Shown here one piece after another: positions 1-8,400 of a stretch of 64,000 nucleotides of DNA (its first letter is position 1; each line of letters begins with the position of its first letter). The notes below the pieces were generated by a model. It saw only the letters and a program-made list of their open reading frames with translations. It was not told where the DNA came from and did no database searches. A program made the translations under genes and the position numbers. Origin of the DNA: an uncultured Bryobacterales bacterium (GTDB lineage: Bacteria > Acidobacteriota > Terriglobia > Bryobacterales > UBA6623); contig CATOTH010000001.1 of NCBI GenBank assembly GCA_951813065.1, positions 124,001-188,000 of the forward strand, in the 5' to 3' direction.

Positions 1-38
1 CGCTCGTCCGGCAGGTCGCTACGGACTCGGTGGCGGAG

Positions 39-995
39 TCAGAGGGTCGGCCGACGGGAGGCTTCATTTTCGATCACCGGAGATGCGAGCAGCTTTGACA
101 AATTGCCTCCGAGGATCGCCTTTGCCTCGTTCAATGAGAGCCCAAGCGAGTCCAGTGCTGTGCACTGTGCTTCGAACACAGTCCTCTGCCAACCCCTAGG
201 AAAGAACGAGGAATCCGAGCCGAAGAGCAGTCGATCCGGACCCGCGACATCAATCGCCCGGGCAAACACTTCGGCCAGAGTCGGTGGCGGAATAAGGGTC
301 TTCGTCCAGCTGTTTGTGCTGGACGTGTCGAGATACACGTTTGGAGCCAAGGTCGCGAGGATCAACGCCTCGCGAAAATATCCTGCGCCGAAGTGAGGGA
401 TCACGAAGTTCGTGGTGGGATGCTCCAACGCCACCCGATGCAGGTCGATCGGGTTCGAGTACTTCATGTCAAACACTGACGGCAAGCCGAGCTTGGCGCG
501 AACACCCACTGTCAGCATCCCCATATGGACAAAGACGATCCTTCCGGGAGCCTCGGCAGCGAGTTCGTAGAACGCCTTCATGCGTGGATCTTGGACCGAA
601 AACCTGAGCATGGCCGGAAACAGGCATAACCCGTGCAGGCCCAGATCCTCGAATGCCCTCCGTGCCCTCGCTTCAGCACCTTCCTCCATCGGATTGAGCA
701 TGAAATGCCCGTAGAACCGGTCCGGGAATGCGCGGACAGCATCGGCGGCCGCGGCTTCGTCGCCGGGCACGCTCGCCATCAGGACGGACTTCGAGACCCC
801 GCGGCGGTCCAGTTCCGAAACCCAGGTTGCTGCCAGTTCCTCGTTGCTTGCCGGCGGCACGTCCCACCCCAGCGAAGCAACCATGCTGTCGACATCGTCC
901 GTGCCCTTCTGTCGGGCCAGCGCCTCGAAGAACGACCGCGAAAACAGGTGCGCGTGGGCGTCCTGGACTTCGATCTCACCCCAGGGAGTCAGCAT
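39..995 (-). CDS. Amidohydrolase family protein (amidohydrolase-2 type)
   Basis: A metal-dependent hydrolase or decarboxylase of the amidohydrolase-2 superfamily; the substrate cannot be told. Near the N-terminus the HxH motif lies in DAHAHLFS. Further on are VFVHMG and VIPHFGAGYF, which supply later metal or catalytic histidines, and LLFGSDSSFFPRGW carries the C-terminal aspartate typical of the barrel. The start is put at the ATG at 995 because GGAGAAGG lies just upstream; a longer reading frame continues to 1094 but adds residues unlike the family. The start overlaps the end of the MoaD-like gene by 20 bases, so the two are probably co-translated. The full barrel of about 318 residues is present. 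Confidence 0.85.
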   Translation of the reverse strand: MLTPWGEIEVQDAHAHLFSRSFFEALARQKGTDDVDSMVASLGWDVPPASNEELAATWVSELDRRGVSKSVLMASVPGDEAAAADAVRAFPDRFYGHFMLNPMEEGAEARARRAFEDLGLHGLCLFPAMLRFSVQDPRMKAFYELAAEAPGRIVFVHMGMLTVGVRAKLGLPSVFDMKYSNPIDLHRVALEHPTTNFVIPHFGAGYFREALILATLAPNVYLDTSSTNSWTKTLIPPPTLAEVFARAIDVAGPDRLLFGSDSSFFPRGWQRTVFEAQCTALDSLGLSLNEAKAILGGNLSKLLASPVIENEASRRPTL

Positions 996-1269
996 CGGTC
1001 CTTCTCCGTCCGCCCGAAATGGCTGGAATGAAATGCACTTCCGAGTCGCTGTCAACGGTGTCGAGCAGGCCCAGAGTGCTGATTTCCCCGTCAATTGCCA
1101 CGGAGATGTTGCTGCGGAGCTGCCCGTTGTCGAGCAACCGGTCGCCCAGCGCAGGATAGGCAGCAGTTAGGTTGCGGACGATGTCGCGCACGGTCGCGCC
1201 GCCGATCTCGATTTCCTCGGCGTCGCCAGCCAACGGTCGCAGCATCGATGGAATGAAAACCGTCGCCAC
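976..1269 (-). CDS. MoaD/ThiS-like ubiquitin-fold sulfur carrier
   Basis: Small beta-grasp protein of the MoaD/ThiS type, recognised by the ATVFIPSML start, GATVRDIVRNL and the C-terminal SEVHFIPAISGG. Relatives end at the double glycine, which is adenylated and thiocarboxylated by an E1-like enzyme. Here ten more residues (RRRTDADSLG) follow the GG before the stop, which lies inside the next gene. The GTG at 1269 is chosen because the family begins there and GAGAG precedes it; an ATG at 1302 would add 11 residues. The protein lies between a HupE-like membrane protein and an amidohydrolase, so it may serve a dedicated pathway and not general molybdopterin synthesis (inference). Confidence 0.75.
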   Translation of the reverse strand: MATVFIPSMLRPLAGDAEEIEIGGATVRDIVRNLTAAYPALGDRLLDNGQLRSNISVAIDGEISTLGLLDTVDSDSEVHFIPAISGGRRRTDADSLG

Positions 1270-1321
1270 GAGTCTCTCATGATAGTGCGGTCCGCAGTTC
1301 ATTCCTCGACTCCGCTGGGGT

Positions 1322-2440
1322 TTATCCCAGAGCCCGGGTGATCGCCCACCAGCCACCCGTGGCCGCGATCACGACCGAGCAAGGAATCACCACGTAGCGG
1401 CGGTAGCCGACCAGCCGCTCGAACCTGCCGAGCAGCACGAAGGCCACCGCGACGACACTCAGCTGGCCCAGTTCCACACCTAGGTTGAACGATAGCAGCG
1501 CTGTCAGGAACCGACCCTCAGGCATGCCGAGCTCGCTGAGTACACCCGCAAATCCAAGGCCATGCAGGAGGCCGAACGCAAAGACGACCGCAACTCGCCA
1601 TGGCTTGAGCTTCGATGTCGACATGTTCTCGATTGCAACCCAGCAGATCGACAGCGCGATCAGCGTTTCCAACAGCCGTTCCGGGAGGGCCACAATGCCC
1701 TGCATGGAGAGGGCCAGAGTGACTGAATGCGCGACTGTGAACGCCGTGACCTGATAGAGCAGCGGACGCCAGCCGGCATTGAGCAAGAACAGTCCAAGCA
1801 CGAAGAGAATGTGATCGAGTCCCTTGGGCACGATGTGGGTGAAACCCAGTCCCAGATAGGCCGAGAAGACTCCCTGGCGAGGGACGGTTGATGCGCCGCC
1901 CGTCAGCGGGAAGTCCACGCTGGCTTGACCCGGGTCCAGCACTGCGGAATATGGCTCGGCCTGGGTGGGGGTGAGGATCTGCAGCGAAACCGTCTTGTAT
2001 CGTGTCGGGGCCTGCAGTACGACTTGTTGAGCCTCAGCGGGAACGCTACCGACAAGTCGAGCCACTGTCCCAAGTACCGTCGGAGGATCGGCATCGGTCG
2101 CAGCCGGAGTGCCGTGGTGCGGGAACGACACCTCGAAAGGAGTGGGTACAGCGTCGAAGAAAATCTGAATGTCTTGCCTAATCGCTGAGCGAGCCCCTTC
2201 GACAGCTGCTTCAAACTGCCCTTCCGGGATGCGGTGCATTGCTTCTGAGACCTGCTCCGAATCCGCTTCTAGCGGCAGGCCCACCGCGAGCGCGTCCGCA
2301 TCCAGGCCGACCTCGGCTTGAAACCGTCCGTCACCCGTAATGACGAGCGTTACTGGGGTGATCGTGAACTCGTGGGCCGGTACGCTCACAGGTACCGCGA
2401 GCACTACTAGGAGTAAGCCTGTGACCGCCTTCAGACGCAT
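1322..2440 (-). CDS. HupE/UreJ-family membrane protein
   Basis: A secreted N-terminal half (signal peptide LLLVVLAVPVSVPAHE, then about 190 periplasmic residues rich in beta-type sequence) followed by a membrane half with about six to seven helices beginning GFTHIVPKGLDHILFVLGLF. That histidine-rich opening, with TAFTVAHSVTLAL and GLLHGLGFAG, is the signature of the HupE/UreJ_2 family, thought to be nickel or cobalt permease-like. The start is the ATG at 2440, with GAGGA upstream; a TTG directly before it could also start. No hydrogenase or urease genes are in the window, so the transported metal is unknown. Confidence 0.8.
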   Translation of the reverse strand: MRLKAVTGLLLVVLAVPVSVPAHEFTITPVTLVITGDGRFQAEVGLDADALAVGLPLEADSEQVSEAMHRIPEGQFEAAVEGARSAIRQDIQIFFDAVPTPFEVSFPHHGTPAATDADPPTVLGTVARLVGSVPAEAQQVVLQAPTRYKTVSLQILTPTQAEPYSAVLDPGQASVDFPLTGGASTVPRQGVFSAYLGLGFTHIVPKGLDHILFVLGLFLLNAGWRPLLYQVTAFTVAHSVTLALSMQGIVALPERLLETLIALSICWVAIENMSTSKLKPWRVAVVFAFGLLHGLGFAGVLSELGMPEGRFLTALLSFNLGVELGQLSVVAVAFVLLGRFERLVGYRRYVVIPCSVVIAATGGWWAITRALG

Positions 2441-2480
2441 CAACTTCCTCGCAGGCTTGCTGATGGCTTACGTCTAACCC

Positions 2481-3077
2481 TCAACGCTTCAATGCTTCGG
2501 TGAGCAGCGAAATCACGTCGCTATGCCCATTGTCTTGGGCGAACTTCAGGGCCGACTCGCCGTCAATGTCCTTTAGCCCTGGGTCCGCTCCCCTTTCGAG
2601 CAGCGTTCTGACGATATCAGCATGCCCCTCGGCGGCGGCGAACATCAGCGCAGTGTAACCCTCTTCGCCATCCGTGGCGTTGACCTCGGCACCGTGAGCT
2701 AGCAGGATCTCGACCGTGTGCGCGTTGGGGCCGGAGGCCGCGTACATCAGCGCGGTCCGCCGGTTCACGTCCCGCAGGTTTGGATTGGCCTTGTTCTCGC
2801 AAAGCAGGCGTACCGTCGGGGAGTGTCCATCGTAGGACGCCAGCATCAGCATCGTGCGACCCCCTTCGTCAATAGCGTTGACATCGACGGTCGGCAGCAT
2901 TGCCTCGACAGCTTTGCTGTTGCCTTCCAAGGCTGCGGTCGCAAGTCGGTCTGTGAGCACCGAGCCAGAGGCGCCGGAAGCCGTTGCCGATTCCGAAGTG
3001 TCAGAAGGGGTGGTACTGCAGCCGAGTGCGATCAGGGCCGCGGCTAGAGCGAATTTGACTGAGGCCGGGGATCGCAC
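2481..3077 (-). CDS. Ankyrin-repeat lipoprotein
   Basis: The GTG start at 3077 gives a lipoprotein signal peptide ending in the lipobox LIALGC. A Ser/Thr-rich linker follows, then about four ankyrin repeats (for example GGRTMLMLASYDGHSPTVRL, NRRTALMYAASG and GYTALMFAAAEGHADIVRTL). Ankyrin repeats bind proteins; a periplasmic, membrane-anchored form is common in proteobacteria and acidobacteria, where some are linked to oxidative-stress protection. The partner is unknown. It lies 40 bases upstream of the HupE-like gene on the same strand and may be co-transcribed with it. Confidence 0.85.
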   Translation of the reverse strand: MRSPASVKFALAAALIALGCSTTPSDTSESATASGASGSVLTDRLATAALEGNSKAVEAMLPTVDVNAIDEGGRTMLMLASYDGHSPTVRLLCENKANPNLRDVNRRTALMYAASGPNAHTVEILLAHGAEVNATDGEEGYTALMFAAAEGHADIVRTLLERGADPGLKDIDGESALKFAQDNGHSDVISLLTEALKR

Positions 3078-3105
3078 AACTCTCGGAGTCTAGCAGAGAG
3101 CTGGA

Positions 3106-3882
3106 TCACACCACGCCGAGTTTCTTCCCTGCCATCAGCCCGCCGTCCACGACCTGAACGGTCCCGGTAATCCACCGAGACTCATCGGACGCCAGGAACA
3201 GAACGGCATTTGCAACGTCCTCCGGCTCGCCGATGCGTCCCAAGGGATACATGCCGCGAAGTGCTTCGAATCCGGAAGGAAAGCACTCCCAGTAGCCCAT
3301 CGAAGCTGGCGTCTCGATAGTCCCCGGGCAAATCACGTTCGAGCGAATATTGAATTCGGCATAGTCTGCTGCGACCAAGCGCATCATCGAGATCAATCCA
3401 CCCTTTGCAGCGGAGTAGGCGGTCTCGCTGACGGCACGCAAGGCGTTCACGCTCGAAATCGAGACGATGCTTCCTCCGTTGCGTTCCTTGAGCAAGGGAA
3501 TCGCATGCTTTGTGCAGAGGAATGGTCCCTTGAGGCATGCATCAAGCGTGCGATGCCAATCGCTCTCCTCGAGATCGGCGATTTCGGAGTCATCGAATGC
3601 GGCGAAGGCATTGTTCACAAGGATGTCGAGTCCGCCAAGGACGTCACGCACCCGGTCCATCATCTCTATGACGCCTGCTTCAGATGTGTGATCCGCAACA
3701 TGGGCAATCGCCCGACCGCCGATGGAAACCACAGGTTGAATTGCCGCCTCGGCTGTCTTGTGCGAAACGTCGTTCGCAATGATCGCCGCCCCCTCCGAAG
3801 CTAGCTTCCTGACCGTCGCGGATCCTATGGCGCCGCCCGCGCCTGTCACGAGCGCCACTTTGCCATCGAGTCTGCCGGGCAC
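3106..3882 (-). CDS. SDR-family NAD(P)-dependent oxidoreductase
   Basis: Classical short-chain dehydrogenase/reductase. The Rossmann motif is VTGAGGAIGSA near residue 12, NNAF stands for the NNAG motif, and the catalytic Ser and Tyr-x-x-x-Lys are in SISSVNALRAVSETAYSAAK. The C-terminus has the PGTIETPA and SDESRWITGTVQVVDGG signatures. The GTG at 3882 is chosen because the family starts a few residues before the Rossmann strand; the open frame runs on to 3963 without homology. No strong ribosome binding site is visible. The substrate is unknown. It points away from the tRNA-Ser gene. Confidence 0.88.
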   Translation of the reverse strand: MPGRLDGKVALVTGAGGAIGSATVRKLASEGAAIIANDVSHKTAEAAIQPVVSIGGRAIAHVADHTSEAGVIEMMDRVRDVLGGLDILVNNAFAAFDDSEIADLEESDWHRTLDACLKGPFLCTKHAIPLLKERNGGSIVSISSVNALRAVSETAYSAAKGGLISMMRLVAADYAEFNIRSNVICPGTIETPASMGYWECFPSGFEALRGMYPLGRIGEPEDVANAVLFLASDESRWITGTVQVVDGGLMAGKKLGVV

Positions 3883-3988
3883 TAGACCGCAGAGTACACC
3901 AAGCGGACTCGCTCCGTAGTAGTGGTGCGATGCGTCACTGCAATACACATTCGTGGCAAGCAACGTGGCTGCTAGTCTGATTGAGGAC

Positions 3989-4078
3989 GGAGGAATGGCC
4001 GAGTGGTTGAAGGCGGCGGTCTTGAAAACCGCAAGGCCCGCAAGGGTCTCGGGGGTTCGAATCCCTCTTCCTCCGCCA
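3989..4078 (+). tRNA. tRNA-Ser (anticodon UGA)
   Basis: The acceptor arm GGAGGAA pairs with TTCCTCC, the discriminator is G, and CCA is encoded at 4076-4078. The anticodon loop CTTGAAA gives UGA; the long variable arm GGCCCGCAAGGGTC and the T-loop GGTTCGAATCC identify a class II serine tRNA. It is directly followed by a decayed integrase and foreign genes, so its 3' end is a plausible attachment site. Confidence 0.97.
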
Positions 4079-4244
4079 TGATACAGATATAAGTCTTTGA
4101 AACTACAGTAGTTACTTTGTTTTCATCTTATGTTGTACCACGGTATGTCCTCCAATCGAATTTGGGTAGGACGGCCGAGCGACCGGCATCATCCGCAATC
4201 GGAGTCATTCCAGGCTTCAGGCACGCGCGCCAGGAAAAGTTCGG

Positions 4245-4536
4245 CGCACACCCGCTCTGGGATACGGCAACTGGTCAAGCGGTGCGTGAGGGTCGCTGCC
4301 ACCCAGGTCTCGTCACTCCGCTCGAAGAAGATCAGCCCCCACACACTGCACCAGTCCTCGGCAACCCACATGCTGCGCGCAGGGGTGGCCTGAACACAAT
4401 TCGTGCTTGGCTGGGTCACGCCAGCCTCGAGTAAACGCTGATCTACGCCGACGTTGACCTCGAAGCGAAGGCGAAGGCCATTGCCCTATGCGATGCGGAA
4501 GAACCGGCTCCGATTGCGCCGTTCGCGACGACATGA
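4245..4536 (+). pseudogene. Tyrosine recombinase/integrase remnant
   Basis: Two overlapping frames together read as the C-terminal catalytic part of a tyrosine recombinase. Frame 2 gives KKISPHTLHQSSATHMLRAG (the H-x-x-R box region, with R replaced by Q in LHQ). After a one-base deletion near 4392, frame 1 gives LNTIRAWLGHASLE, then an in-frame stop at 4432-4434, then TLIYADVDLEAKAKAI, which holds the catalytic tyrosine. The N-terminal domain is missing. Its place just downstream of tRNA-Ser suggests the integrase that once brought in the island. It is not functional. Confidence 0.75.
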
Positions 4537-4926
4537 GACTAATGGACTTCCTGCGCACTCTCTGAGTGCCTCACGTTATGCACTGCAGGGTCGCGCCTAG
4601 CGCCTTCTGCTCGACCGGGTCAGTCGGCAGCGCACCGTGCCCTTCCTTCATATCGACGCGGCTGTCTTTCCTACCGTGCACAGAGAATGCCTCGTGAGCA
4701 GGGAGCGGATTCCTCCAATCGCGCAGAAACTTCTTTCTGGTGAGTACCCAACTGCGTGCGAACACCGCCGAGGTAGAGAAACCACATCGGGAGGTTCCCG
4801 GGTCGCCTCGCTAGCTTCCGTGTTTCTTGTCAAGCGGATGGTCGGAGAAAAGTGGTGACCAGCGGCGCTGGCGGCATGTTCCTCCGGCCGTGTCCGCTGT
4901 TGGTCGATGGCAGCTCGGCAGGGGGA
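4537..4926. other. Intergenic, no gene seen; includes IS110 flank
   Basis: No convincing coding frame. The part nearest the IS110 remnant (about 4810-4926) is probably its right-end flank. Ends of the element could not be fixed, since IS110 elements lack clear terminal inverted repeats. Confidence 0.5.
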
Positions 4927-5394
4927 TCATGCAGCAGCCTCCAGTTGTCTGGCTGGCGGCCGGGGCTGCCAGAGGCGGTCTTCGCGGAGGAGGGTGTCGA
5001 GCAGGCCGATGAGCCGGCGCATGACGGCGACGAGGGCGACTTTGTGGGGCTTGCCGTTGGCGGTGAGGCGCTGGTAGCAGAGCTGGGAGGAAGGCTCGCA
5101 ACGGATCGCGGACAGGGCCGCCATGTAGAGCAGATGGCGGGGCTGGGCCCGGCCGCCACGGATGGAGCGGGCGCCGCGGTGCTGGCCGGAGTCGCGGTCA
5201 AAGGGGGCGAGGCCCAACAAAGAGGCGGCCTGACGGCGGCCCAGGGAGCCGAGTTCGGGCATGCCGGCACAGAGGCAAGCGGCGTTGACTGGGCCGAAGC
5301 CGGGGATCGACTGAATGATGGCGTCACGACGGGAGAGCACGGTGTCGGCCGCGATGCAGTCGCGCATACGGCGGTCGCAGTCGGCGCTGTACCA
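4927..5394 (-). pseudogene. IS110-family transposase, C-terminal remnant
   Basis: Encodes only the C-terminal Transposase_20 half: the helix-hairpin-helix-like stretch IIQSIPGFGPVNAACLCAGM, then GLAPFDRDSGQHRG and the R/K-rich helix region that follows it. The N-terminal DEDD (RuvC-like) half is absent. Reading upstream, the frame meets a TAA at 5395-5397, so the copy was cut near 5395. It abuts the end of the NACHT gene by under 50 bases. Confidence 0.8.
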
Positions 5395-5441
5395 TTACAG
5401 GGATTGTCGGAAGTTCGTGTGAGGTCGCGCCCCATAATCCA

Positions 5442-8400
5442 TCACACAGTCTTGGGTGCATCTTTACGCGCAGCGACGATGGGCCATGCTTTTCCAGAGG
5501 CAAGATTTGGGTGGCGTGGTTCGGATTCGGATGTGCCGAACTGATCTCTGATCTCGTCAATCTTATTTAAATAGCGTGCAGCTACGTCTCCTCGACTCCC
5601 GTCCGTCGTCATGGCCAGCAGCTTTCGTCGTAGCTTGCTGGCAGATACAGGTTGTACCTCGTAGCTCCCCTCCCAGTCTTCGATGGGTAACCGCTTGGTC
5701 AGGACACGTTCGATAGTGAGCCAAGTCGTCAGAGCATGTTTGTGCTCGATATCGAGTTCAACTAGCATTATCAACCCCTCTTCGTCGGGGTTCTCCGCAA
5801 CCGCCTGGGCGAGCAACATTCCACCGGGAACACAAAGTCCGCGGTCGAAGAGACCATAGACCTTCGCCCGGAGTTCGGGATGTTCACCGATTAGGTTCGC
5901 AATGCGCGTCCAGATGTCACGCGCGCTCATTTCGCCTCCGCGGTCAAACGCACCTTGTGCCACCAGACCAATAAGGCGGGTAGCAGAGCTCAGGCTCCGG
6001 CGGCGGAAAGCTGCGGTGAGCCAATCTCTGTGTGCATAGAGCCTCGGATCGGCTGCCGCGAGCCCGAATATGACCTCGTCGGCCTCATCTCCGGGCGCAT
6101 CTCCCAGCGCCTCAAGCAATTCTTCCAAGGCCCTCGGGGTACGGTGTTGCTCGGGCAATGCACGCACGATGTCGACAGTCCTGGATATGTCCGTCGTGAA
6201 CGCCAGCAGACACAGCCATGAATGCAACTCGCGCTGTTCATGGGAAATCCAAGGCCGCGTCTTCGCCGCTTCAACGACTTCGGCGATACTCTGCTCTACG
6301 ATCTCAACATCGATGACCACTCCCGCGTGAACTAGATTGGTCAGAAGTGAACTTCTCTCGCGCCGCTCGGCGGCCGCAATGAGCTCAGCGACGATATCAC
6401 TTCGTCCCCCGTGTGGGAGGGTCGTCGCCACAGTCGCGAGGGCAACTGCGCGCCTCTTGTCGGTATCGGTTGCGTCACTACCCAAGAGCTGCTCTATCAC
6501 GCCGAAAATCGCTTCCGCTTCGTCCGACGCTGCCTCGGACACAGCGTCTCGACTTTTGCGCCTTTCCCAAACACGGGAGAAATCTGGAGACCAGCGCAGG
6601 CGTTTGTCCTCGCTCGGCTCGTTGCGGGCGTGCCAATGAGCTGCGAGAACGAGCGCAGCGGAATCGCCAAACTCCTCGTCCAGAAGGTATTTCTGCATCA
6701 GTGCTGTCGCTTCAGGACAGCGAATAGCGGCAAAGGCGCGCTGGTATTGAAGCGACCACCGCGTGCGCCCCTCTTGCATCGCGTTTCCTTGATGCTCGTG
6801 ATTCGTACGCGCCAATTCCCGGAACTCCCGCAACCGACGAAGTTCTTCTTCCAACAGTCGTTCAAGCGTTGCTAGCACGTATTTCGACGACGAATGGCGG
6901 GCCAAGGTGGCAGTCGACGCGAGCTGACGGCGCGTCGAATCGCGCGAGGATAGGAGTCGTTCGCCCCAGTCCTCCACGAATTCAGCAATTTTGGCTTGTG
7001 CGGCAGCGTCGAAAGCTCGTCCGCTCCGGTTCTCCCGACCCCCATAGAGGTCAATCAGCTCTGCGAAGGTCCCTATTGTCTGACTGTTCGCTTTGCCCGA
7101 TCGCTTTTCGATGGCTGAGAGAAGGTGTTCCGGCTTAACAAAGCAGATCCGGCTTCGAATGCCAGTGTAACGATTCGACACTACGTTGTTGTCGCCCATC
7201 TCACCGTTCCGCATCTTTTCTTCTAGCTCGACCAGCCGGTCGATCAGCCGGCCCACAGCGTGGGGTCCCAGCACGGCGGCAGCGGCTTCGGCATTTTCGT
7301 CGAACGCGCTATCGTTGCCGAGCGCAATGTCAAGCAGGGCCTCATCTTCGTCCGCAAAGCCCGCTCTAGCCAGCCGTTCGGTACTTCGATTCGGAAGCAC
7401 GCGTTTCTCGTGCACGCGCTTAAGGAGACCTTCGGCCACAGCTCGTGGAAACCGCTCACTGGCCAAGTCGACAAGATAGTTTCCACGATCGTCGCTTCTT
7501 CCTATCTCCATCTCCGCGATGATCTCTGTTACCTCTGGGTCCCGACCCTCCTCTCCAGGCTCAGACACAAGAGACGCCAATCGGACGCGCGACGGGATGC
7601 CCTTCACGCGTCGGCGTTCACGTGCCCCCGCAAGCCCGCGTCTGACTCCCTCATCCGCAATCCCGTCGAACAGGCTTCTGTGCGCGATCCTGTCAAATGT
7701 TTCGCCGTCAGCGTCTCGCAGCACTGTGACGACGTGACGAACGGCGCCCCGAAATGCGAGCGCCTCGGCTACAGGGGCCCGCACCTCGGGGTTCGGCTCG
7801 GCTTTCGCGAATTCAGCTGCGAACTCGAGTCCGTCCACTCCACCTTCCATCGCTATCTCATCAAGGATGGTTTTTCGCAGGCTTGGCGGAATTCCCATAA
7901 GTCGGCGCTTGGCATCTCTTCCTAGCACCGACGGCCGAAACTGAGTCCCAGCGCGAAGGGCGGCAAGGTGGACTTGGTCGTTCTCGTGAGTGATGAGTGG
8001 CCAGACATGATTGCGGAAATCCTCCCGGCCTGAAACGATCATGAACCGCACCGCACGATCGACTCGTCCGGGGGTGTGCCAGCGGTCCACGAAATCCGCA
8101 ATGCTTCGACCTACACGATGCCAGACGTTGTCGGACGCGCGCCAGACCATGTCCGCGGCGAGCATCGGGTCGACTTCGAGGGCGGTGAGAATAGCGGCCC
8201 CGCAGGTGTTCTGTCGGACCTCGTCTCCTCTGGCCAGCCGCTCACAAGCGAACAGGATTGGCTGCTCCCATCTACGTTGGTTCAAGATGTCTGTCTTCAA
8301 CGTCTCGCGTGAGTTTTTGTCAGTGACGCTCTTGCACATTAGGTCTTCGACGAATCTCGACGCGTACCACTCCTGAAACTGCTGGTGCTGGAATGCGTAG

